Below are positions 18,530-26,800 of a DNA stretch of 64,000 bases, piece after piece. The notes under the pieces were generated by a model. That model did no database searches and was not told where the DNA came from. It saw only the letters and a list, made by a program, of their open reading frames with translations. The stretch covers positions 1 to 64,000 of IMG/VR virus record IMGVR_UViG_3300020578_000008; one strand, given 5' to 3'. Made by a program: the position numbers and the translations under genes. This DNA comes from a virus. Position 1 is the first letter of the stretch. Each line of letters starts with the position of its first letter.

Positions 18530-20191
18530 ATGGCTCAAGTTAATTTTGATACAACCTATAATAGTGCTGGTGCCAGCGTAAATGTAACAATACCAGTAAA
18601 CGCTGTTAATATTCAATTAACAGTTCAAGGTGGTGAAGGTGGAAATGGAGGTACTGATGGTGGTCCCCCTGCGGGGAATGGGAAACCAGGGGGTGGTGCC
18701 AGAGTTGGTGTCTTTACTTTACCAGATTATACTACTAGAAATTTAAATCTTCTACCTGGCGGTGCAGGTCAAGCAAGACCTGCTCAATGTGGAGGATGTA
18801 GCTCGACAGGCGGCGCTAGTAATATTAATGCCAAGGGTGGCAATAGTGGTGTTACTGGCGGCACTGGAAGTTCTGGCGCTGGTGGTGGTGGAGGCGCTGC
18901 TAGTGTAGTTTTTGATTCCTTGTCGAATAGTTATATAATTGTTGCTGCTGGTGGAGGCGGTGGCGGTGGTGGCGGTATGGGATGTACTGCTGGATCGGGT
19001 GGGTCCGCTGGCGGCACTTTTACTGCAACAACTGGAACATTATCTATTGCTCCTGGTGGCGGTGGTGGTAATGCTGCGGCTGGTGATGGTGGATCTGGCG
19101 GCGGCGGTGGAGCTGGAACTAGTGGTGGCGGCGGAGGGCAAGGTGGTGGTGATTTTTGTAACCCTCGTTCAACTAGTGGCGGCGGCGGTGGCTCTAGTGG
19201 ATATCGTAGTAATGTCACCACATTAACTTCTCAAAGTAATACTGCTGGTGCTGGTAATACAACAGGATATATTAGGTTAAAGTATACTGCTATTACACCA
19301 GAATTAAATACTTTTTTTGCCAATCCAAATCCCCAAACTAGTGGCGTTGCTGGCGTTCCTAGTAATACCATTACTCTAACTTGGGATACAACAGATGCAA
19401 CAAAAGTTCAAATATTAGAAGGATCTACTGGATCTACATTTGTATTATACGATAACTTAAATCCAGACGGTAATGTTACTTTCAGTACAGGACTTCAATC
19501 TGTTGCTGGTTCCGTTTCTCCTGCTCAAAAAATTTATAGATTAAGACTTTTTGCTAATAGTTTTAGCGTGACAACAGCTCCAATAACAGTATCTGTATAT
19601 AATGATAATTCACCTAGTAGTTTTAGTATACCATCTACAACCACAAGTGGAATTTCTTTAAGTAGTTTAGAATCAGGAGTTCAATATCAAGTTCAAGTTG
19701 GACCAATAACAGGAATTGATATGATAACAAAAGTAGAAAGTAGTTCTCCTGGTGTAGATTTTTCTACTAATCAATCTAATTGGAGTAATCCAATTTATAT
19801 AACAAATAGTCAACCAGTTTATTTTAGATTTACGTCATTACCTTTCAATACTAGTCAATCTGGACTTACAAATCAAAAAACAATTAATTATACAGTGGGA
19901 ACTACTAGTGGTAGTTTTAATGTCACAACAAGAGCACCAAATATAAATGAAAAATTTGATTTTGGCAATAGTGAAGTAAATTATCCATATCCAGATATTG
20001 ACCAAGTAACTAATACTCCAACTCAATATATAGTTAGTCCAACAACTGTGACAATCGGCAATGAAGTCGGACCTTCTGGAGATGCTGAAATACCAGTTGA
20101 AGTAAAAGTAAATAATCAAAATGTTGAAGTAAGAATAAAACCACAAGGGACTTCTACATTTGGAAGCTGGCAAAATGTGAGGAGTATATAA
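18530..20191 (+). CDS. Glycine-rich fibre paralog 1
   Basis: 553 residues. Residues about 25-235 are a glycine-rich head (long GGGGG runs with conserved VVFDSLSNSYIIVAAGG), residues about 255-345 an Ig-like domain (FFANPNPQTSG), and about 360-553 the C-terminal module shared with its neighbours (ITGIDM, FDFGNSEVNYPYPDIDQ, TSTFGSW). Own late promoter upstream. Probably a host-recognition fibre; receptor unknown. Confidence 0.8.
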   Translation: MAQVNFDTTYNSAGASVNVTIPVNAVNIQLTVQGGEGGNGGTDGGPPAGNGKPGGGARVGVFTLPDYTTRNLNLLPGGAGQARPAQCGGCSSTGGASNINAKGGNSGVTGGTGSSGAGGGGGAASVVFDSLSNSYIIVAAGGGGGGGGGMGCTAGSGGSAGGTFTATTGTLSIAPGGGGGNAAAGDGGSGGGGGAGTSGGGGGQGGGDFCNPRSTSGGGGGSSGYRSNVTTLTSQSNTAGAGNTTGYIRLKYTAITPELNTFFANPNPQTSGVAGVPSNTITLTWDTTDATKVQILEGSTGSTFVLYDNLNPDGNVTFSTGLQSVAGSVSPAQKIYRLRLFANSFSVTTAPITVSVYNDNSPSSFSIPSTTTSGISLSSLESGVQYQVQVGPITGIDMITKVESSSPGVDFSTNQSNWSNPIYITNSQPVYFRFTSLPFNTSQSGLTNQKTINYTVGTTSGSFNVTTRAPNINEKFDFGNSEVNYPYPDIDQVTNTPTQYIVSPTTVTIGNEVGPSGDAEIPVEVKVNNQNVEVRIKPQGTSTFGSWQNVRSI

Positions 20192-21861
20192 TGGCTTCTA
20201 CTGTTGTTACCAATACATATACTTCTAATACTAGTATTAACATACCATCTGATGCTGGAAATGTTACTGTAGCAATTGTTGGTGCTAGAGGTGCTAGAGG
20301 AGGAAATGATGCTTCACAGCCAGGTGGTAATAGGGGAGATGGTAGAACAGGAACTTTTATTCTATCTAATTTTACTGCTAGAGATTTAACATTTAGTATT
20401 GGGGCTGCTCCAACCACAAATGGTCCATCTAATTGTGCTAATTGTAGAGGAATTTTTGGTATTGGTCTTGTAAATGGTGGATTTGGTGGACGCAGTGGGG
20501 GCAGTGGATCATCTGGTGGTGGCGGCGGCGGTGGTGGCGCCACTGGTGTCTATGACAGTATTGCTAATAAATGGATTATAGTCGCAGGTGGTGGCGGCGG
20601 TGGCGGTGGTGCTAGTCATCCTAGGTTGCCTGGGTTTGAAGGTAATGATGGTAGTAGTTGGAATACTGGTTTGATTGATAGTCTTATTGGAGCTGGATTA
20701 AATGGTGTAACTCAGGGCGGCGATGGAGGCGGTGGAGGCGGTGGCGGCGGGGGCGCTGGCGGAGGCGCTGGTGGAAATTCTGGTAGAGACCATCCACCAC
20801 CTGGGTTTAATACTGGTGGGAGGAATGCTGAAGGCGGGATGGGGGGAACTAGTAGATATGATTCGTCTTATGCTACACTTGTAAATGGATCTTCTAGTTT
20901 AAATACATCTGAGGCGAGTCCTAATGGATCTGTCGGGGTTTCGTATACATTATATACACCAGAAATAGTAAGTTTTATTGCCAATCCAAATCCTCAAAAT
21001 AGCGGTAATGCTGGAGTTCCACAAGATACTACTACTTTACAATGGAATTGTAAAGATGGAAATTTGTTGGAAATATATAAATTAGATCCTCTACCAAGTC
21101 TTATTTATACTGATAGTACTAGTAGTATCTTTGAGCAAACTACTGGAACTCTCAACGTTGACACTAATCTCCAATCTGTTGCTGGTACTAATTCTCCAGC
21201 AACAATCACCTATACTTTAAAGTTTTATGCTGGAAATGTTTCGACAACACAAAATCTTACTATTTCAGTTAGAAATGACAACACACCTAATAATTTTAAT
21301 TTACCGTCAACTACAACATCTGGCGTAAATATTAATAATTTAGAACCTAATACACAATACCAAATTCAATCCCCACCCATTACTGGAATTGATATGATAA
21401 CATCAGTAGTAACAACTAGTGCTGGATTAGAAGTTTCTACTAATGGTTCAAATTGGTCTTCGGTGGCTTACATTAGTAATAGTCAAACTTTTTTCTTGAG
21501 ATTTACTTCTCAACCATTTAATAGCGATCCTAATGGAGCAATTAATTCTAGAACATATAATTATACTGTAGGAACATTATCTAAATCATTTACAATATCT
21601 ACTAGAGCACCAGACGTTAGTGAAATATTTGATTTTGGTGACAGTTCAGTAAATTATCCATATCCAGATATTGATCAAATAACTAACACACCATCTCAAT
21701 ATATGACTAGTCCAACAGTAGTTGTTATGGGAGATTCTGGTACACCACCAGATGCTGAAATTCCTGTAGAGATAAAAGTAAATAATCCAAATGTTCAAAT
21801 TAGAATAAAACCACAAGGAAGTGCTGTATTTGGCAATTGGCAGACACCTAGGAGCACATAA
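20191..21861 (+). CDS. Glycine-rich fibre paralog 2
   Basis: 556 residues. The start codon overlaps the last base of the previous stop. Same three-part plan: glycine-rich head to about residue 240 (VYDSIANKWIIVAGGGG), Ig-like domain (FIANPNPQNSG), shared C-terminal module (ITGIDM, FDFGDSSVNYPYPDIDQ). About 100 bases of its C-terminal half are nearly identical in DNA to the next gene, showing recent duplication or gene conversion. Confidence 0.8.
   Translation: MASTVVTNTYTSNTSINIPSDAGNVTVAIVGARGARGGNDASQPGGNRGDGRTGTFILSNFTARDLTFSIGAAPTTNGPSNCANCRGIFGIGLVNGGFGGRSGGSGSSGGGGGGGGATGVYDSIANKWIIVAGGGGGGGGASHPRLPGFEGNDGSSWNTGLIDSLIGAGLNGVTQGGDGGGGGGGGGGAGGGAGGNSGRDHPPPGFNTGGRNAEGGMGGTSRYDSSYATLVNGSSSLNTSEASPNGSVGVSYTLYTPEIVSFIANPNPQNSGNAGVPQDTTTLQWNCKDGNLLEIYKLDPLPSLIYTDSTSSIFEQTTGTLNVDTNLQSVAGTNSPATITYTLKFYAGNVSTTQNLTISVRNDNTPNNFNLPSTTTSGVNINNLEPNTQYQIQSPPITGIDMITSVVTTSAGLEVSTNGSNWSSVAYISNSQTFFLRFTSQPFNSDPNGAINSRTYNYTVGTLSKSFTISTRAPDVSEIFDFGDSSVNYPYPDIDQITNTPSQYMTSPTVVVMGDSGTPPDAEIPVEIKVNNPNVQIRIKPQGSAVFGNWQTPRST
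21294..21396 (+). repeat. Near-identical DNA repeat in fibre paralogs, copy 1
   Basis: 103 bases from TTTTAATTTACCGTC to GGAATTGATATG, repeated at 22805-22907 with two mismatches. A further near-identical block lies at about 21520-21690 and 23030-23200. Confidence 0.85.
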
Positions 21862-21872
21862 GGAGATAAAAT

Positions 21873-23369
21873 ATGCCAACAAATGACTACACTAGTCCAG
21901 GAAATTATAGTTTTCAAACTCCATTTGCCACTAAAAATGTCACAGCTACTTGTATTGGCGGGGGCGGATCTGGTTATAAGGACGAGACCGCCGATGACAG
22001 GGGAGGAGGAGGCGGCGGCGGTGGATTTGCTAGATCCACTAGAACTGTTGGTGCTGGGATTACATTTTTAATTACTGTTGGAAGAGGGGGTCAGCGATTA
22101 GGAAATAATACCCGTACTGGTGGAGATGGTCAAGCTAGTATTTGCCGTGCAACTACGGGTATTCTGATTGTAGTTGCCGACGGTGGTGAAGCTGGGTTTG
22201 ATGATAATGGTGGCGGACAGGCTGGAGATGGAACTACTGGTGATATTCAAACATCTGGTCAAAATGGTGAAGATGACGATGATGGTGGTAAAGGTGGTGG
22301 AGCTGGAAATCAAAATGGAAATTCTGGTAGATGTAATTCACCTAGAGCTGGTGGTCGAGGAACTGCTTTAGATGGATCTGCTGCTGGTGGATCTTGTACT
22401 GGTGACCGAGATGGTGGTACATATGGCGGAGGTGGCGGGGGAAATAATAGTGGTTTTGGTGGAGTTGGTGCAGATGGAGCTGTTAGAATACAATGGGATT
22501 ATTATGCTCCTGTAATTACGTCATTTACTGGTAGTACACAAACTAGTATTAGTGGAACTCCTAGCGATACTGTTTCACTATCTTGGGCAACACAATATGC
22601 TAATAGTATTTCTATTAATAATGGTGTTGGATCTGTAATTGGAATTGGAAGCAGTGGCATCATTAATATTGATAGTAATTTACAATCTGTTGCTGGAAGC
22701 AACAGCCCAGCATCTAAAACTTATACAATGACTGCTAGTGGTCCTGGAGGAACTGTTACTGCTAATGCTACTGTTTTTGTTTTTAATGACAACACACCAA
22801 ATGATTTTAATTTACCGTCAACTACAACATCTGGCGTAAATATTAATAATTTACAACCTAATACACAATACCAAATTCAATCCCCATCCATTACTGGAAT
22901 TGATATGTTAACATCTGTTATTTGCCCTGCTGGACTGGAGGTATCAACTAATCAATCTAATTGGGCTTCATTTATTTACATTACTAATGGTCAATCCATA
23001 TTTTTTAGATTTACTTCTCAACCATTCAACACCGATCCTAATGGAGCAATTAATTCTAGAACATATAATTATACTGTAGGAACATTATCTAAATCATTTT
23101 CGATATCTACTAGAGCACCTGATGTAGGAGAATTGTTTGATTTTGGTGACAGTTCAGTAAATTATCCATATCCAGATATTGATCAAATAACTAATACTCC
23201 AACTCAATATATAGTTAGTCCAACAACAGTTGTTATGGCAGATTCTGGTACACCACCAGATGCTGAAATTCCTGTAGAGATAAAAGTAAATAATCCAAAT
23301 GTTCAAATTAGAATAAAACCTTCTGGAAATGCTACGTTTGGCAGTTGGCAAAGCGTTCGTCAAATTTAA
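21873..23369 (+). CDS. Glycine-rich fibre paralog 3
   Basis: 498 residues. Preceded by AAGGAGAT as ribosome-binding site. Head begins YTSPGNYSFQTPF and runs as glycine-rich sequence to about residue 205, the pattern seen in glycine-rich phage tail proteins. Then an Ig-like domain (ITSFTGSTQTSISG) and the shared C-terminal module (ITGIDML, FDFGDSSVNYPYPDIDQ, FGSWQSVRQI). Last of the four tandem paralogs. Confidence 0.8.
   Translation: MPTNDYTSPGNYSFQTPFATKNVTATCIGGGGSGYKDETADDRGGGGGGGGFARSTRTVGAGITFLITVGRGGQRLGNNTRTGGDGQASICRATTGILIVVADGGEAGFDDNGGGQAGDGTTGDIQTSGQNGEDDDDGGKGGGAGNQNGNSGRCNSPRAGGRGTALDGSAAGGSCTGDRDGGTYGGGGGGNNSGFGGVGADGAVRIQWDYYAPVITSFTGSTQTSISGTPSDTVSLSWATQYANSISINNGVGSVIGIGSSGIINIDSNLQSVAGSNSPASKTYTMTASGPGGTVTANATVFVFNDNTPNDFNLPSTTTSGVNINNLQPNTQYQIQSPSITGIDMLTSVICPAGLEVSTNQSNWASFIYITNGQSIFFRFTSQPFNTDPNGAINSRTYNYTVGTLSKSFSISTRAPDVGELFDFGDSSVNYPYPDIDQITNTPTQYIVSPTTVVMADSGTPPDAEIPVEIKVNNPNVQIRIKPSGNATFGSWQSVRQI
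22805..22907 (+). repeat. Near-identical DNA repeat in fibre paralogs, copy 2
   Basis: Second copy of the 103-base block at 21294-21396, two mismatches, 1511 bases downstream. Confidence 0.85.
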
Positions 23370-23375
23370 TAAATA
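23368..23375 (+). promoter_or_regulatory. Late promoter
   Basis: AATAAATA overlapping the upstream stop, 12 bases before the start at 23388. Confidence 0.5.
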
Positions 23376-23387
23376 GTTCAAAAAATT

Positions 23388-23687
23388 ATGAATATTCAGA
23401 CTATAAAATATACAAGTCATATAATTTTTTCCGCCATAAATTGCTGTGTAGATGTTTATACAACAGAAGAAACATTTTCTGTAGAAGATGATGTTGTTAA
23501 AACTCTTAATACGCTTACTGTAGGAAAAAAATATTCAAGACCTGGGAAAAGTTTAACAACAGATATTAATGGTAATGTTGTTGAGGTAGAGATACCAGAA
23601 CAAGATATTTCTGGTGAAGATGAATTCACTCAGAAAATGATTAGATTTTATTGGGATACTTATAAGGGAGATTTAAAATATGATTGA
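23388..23687 (+). CDS. Hypothetical protein in fibre region
   Basis: 99 residues, soluble, acidic, no recognised domain (C-terminal RFYWDTYKGDLKYD). Lies between the fibre paralogs and the 1950-residue fibre and overlaps the next small gene by 8 bases. Perhaps a chaperone or accessory of fibre assembly, but that is only context. Confidence 0.7.
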   Translation: MNIQTIKYTSHIIFSAINCCVDVYTTEETFSVEDDVVKTLNTLTVGKKYSRPGKSLTTDINGNVVEVEIPEQDISGEDEFTQKMIRFYWDTYKGDLKYD

Positions 23688-23859
23688 TTTTATAGACGAT
23701 AACAATTTATCAATTGATGATGATTACTATCAATCCGCTATTGTTAAGATGAAACACCTAAAAAAGAAAGAGCAGGCAGAAATTAAAGCTTCTGAACCAA
23801 TTCAAGTTAGAATTAATGGCGGTGAATGGATCGATGTAAGGTCTATTGAAGAAGCATAA
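23680..23859 (+). CDS. Small protein resembling a fibre C-terminus
   Basis: 59 residues; first half acidic, middle Lys-rich, last part IQVRINGGEWIDVRSI. That end resembles the last residues of the fibre paralogs (VQIRIKP, SW.SVRQI), so it could be a stand-alone relic or companion of that module. Its stop overlaps a late promoter. Confidence 0.65.
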   Translation: MIDFIDDNNLSIDDDYYQSAIVKMKHLKKKEQAEIKASEPIQVRINGGEWIDVRSIEEA

Positions 23860-23862
23860 ATA
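23855..23862 (+). promoter_or_regulatory. Late promoter
   Basis: CATAAATA, 25 bases upstream of the 1950-residue fibre gene. Confidence 0.65.
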
Positions 23863-23887
23863 TTAAAAAGTGTAGTGATTACTGTAA

Positions 23888-26800
23888 ATGCCATTTAGTA
23901 GTACGCCAGTATATGTTGGTGCTGGAGATCAAATAGAACTTAGATATCCTACGCCATCAACATGGAATACGACTGTAAATATTCAGGTACAAATTGGTAC
24001 TGGGGTTGATCCTACTGGGATTACGTTAGGAACTAGAGCGCCAGATTCTCAACCAACAACATTTAGTTTTACTGATAACTCAGGATCAATTAATGCTGCT
24101 GCTACTACTCCTGGTGAGTTTACTAGCACATTTCAAAAAAATACCACATATTATTCTAATCCTATCACAGTAAGTGGGTTAGAATTAAGAGTACCTATTT
24201 CTTTTTCTACTTCTGGTTCTGGACCAAAAGGGACATATCCAAATCTCTCAAACGCTGGATTTTCTATTAATGGTGGACCATATATCACAACTTCTACACA
24301 GTCTGTAGTCGTTACTGGTAATATTATTAATGGAAGCACAACTATCACTAATGTTTCTAATGCCGCTAGTTTAGTTGTCGGTAGATATATTTCTAGTACT
24401 AATATTTCTGGAGAAATTTTAAACATTAGTGGTACAAGTGTTACTGTAACGAATCCAGCAACTGCAACATCATCTGGAGTATCACTAACTCAGTATTATA
24501 CTGTCACTAATAATGATACTGTTAGATTAAGAATACGAACAGAAAATTGGTACACCACAAATAGCAATGTAACACTAACTATTTCTGATAATTATTGGGG
24601 TGCTGGTAATGCTGTTTCCGACACATGGAGTATTACAACTAGGGAACAATTACAAGCAATAACAACATTAAATACTGGAAGCGGTACTGGTACATTTATC
24701 GATTATGTTGATGTTGATGCTACAGAATTTGGAACTTATAAAACAGCTAATATTTTAATATCAGGAATTGATAATGATGTTGTTTTAAGAGCTACTTGTA
24801 CAGGGGATGGTCAAATATCAAAAAATGGTACATCTTGGTCACAATCTCTAACTCAATTAAAGTTAGGAGACACATTATTTACTAGATTATTGGTTGGAAA
24901 TGGATATACAACAAAAACCACAGGATCTTTTTCTGTTTTTGCTGTAGGTGGAGAAACTGCTACAATTAATTCACAGAGTTATGAAAATAATAATGCTGGT
25001 ACATATGGATCTGGATCTTTTGCTAGAACTCAAACAATAGGTTCAAAACAAGATGATTGGCAGGTATGGACTGAGGTTGATAGATATCCTACTGGAGTAA
25101 ACTTTGCTCCAATTTATATAAATACCGATTCTTTACCATTATCATCCGTAACTTCTGGTGGGTCTGGATATGTATTAAACAGTATATATACAACAACAAA
25201 TACTACTACTCCATCTGCTACTGGATTAACAGTTAAAGTTGCACAAGTTTCTGTAACAGGTGCTATTGAAGCGGTTCAAATTGTTGAGAGAGGAACTGGA
25301 CCATATTCAATTGATGATATTTTAACAGTAAATGGTGGAACTGTTAATGGTCAAGTAAGATTAATACAATACAGACTTGTAAATGTTTCTACAACATCAA
25401 CTTTAAATAATGCTGAAGTTGGATTAACGTATTATTCTGATATTGCTATCAGTGGATTGGGTACAGAATATACAACTGGAGCATATAGTAATCTAGAAGA
25501 ACCATTAATAACTAAAACACCTTCATATACTTTACCGTTCACAGTGCCTGCTGATCTTAGTGGTCAGCCTGTAAGTATTGGGTGTACTGTATCTCAAGGT
25601 GATGGATTAATCAGAAAAAATGGGACTGGTGTTTGGGGAACATCAGTAGTTGTTAAAAATGGTGATATAGTAACTATTAAACAAACTTCTTCTACAAGCT
25701 ACAACACTACAAAAACTAGTACTATTAGATTACAAGGTCCTCCTAATGGAAATCCTACTGGTGCTACAATTACCAACCCAACTGCTGGACCAAATCCACC
25801 TTCATTTGTAGATAAAGAAGCTACTATTACAATAAAAACTAGATCTGCTAGAACAAATCCATATCCTTTTAGAGCTCAACACGTTTATCAAACAGAGTTA
25901 GGTACACAATATGTGAGAACTGTTCCTATTAGTGGATTAGATTTGGATACAACTGCTACTATTGTATCACAAACACCTGGATCTAATGCTCAAATTAGTG
26001 TAGATGGAATTAATTATTTTACAACTATTTCTATTGTACCTGCCAGTACAACTACTTTGTATATAAGAGCAACTTCTGCTACCGCTTTTGCTACTACTCA
26101 AACAATTGTATATCAGTGTGGAACTACACAAGATACTTTTAGAATAACCACGAAGAGGAATCAATACACATACAATACATTTTCACCAGCAAATACTTTT
26201 TATGAATATGTAATACCACAATGGGCTGATACCATTGACTTTGTTTTAGTTGGAGGCGGTGGCGGTAATGGTGGAGATGATTATCCAAACAGTTTCGGTG
26301 GCAGGGGTGGAAATGGAAATGTGATGGTCGGATCTATAAATGTTGCTGCTATACCATGGACAGATCCTATCAACAAAGCAATTAAAATATTTGCTCCTCA
26401 AAGAGGTAATAATGGTGTAAATTTCTCTAAATCATCTGCTGGAGGAACTGGTGGTTTTGGATATGCTACTGGTGGTAATGGTGGCGCTACAGCATCTGGT
26501 GAATACTCTGGATCTGGTGGAGGTGGCGGCGGTGCCGCTGCTATAACACTTGCTGATGGAACTTTGATTGCTTTAGCTGGCGGTGGTGCTGGTGGAGGTG
26601 GTGCTGGTGATGATACTGTTATTCAAAAATTAACACAAAATGGTAATTATGCTGGTAATGGTCCAAATGCAATTGACAGTTTGGTTGGTTTAAATCTAAC
26701 GGGGTCGGCAGGAACTAGTGCTAGTTTATCTGGTGGCGGCGGCGGAGGTGGCGGTGGTGGATTTGGCACGGGTGGATCCACTAATGCTTCTTTAGTTGAT

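Noticed and set aside
17192-23369. CRISPR or mobile element as source of the direct repeats
   Set aside because: Repeats are coding, in frame and follow gene duplication; no spacers, transposase or terminal inverted repeats.
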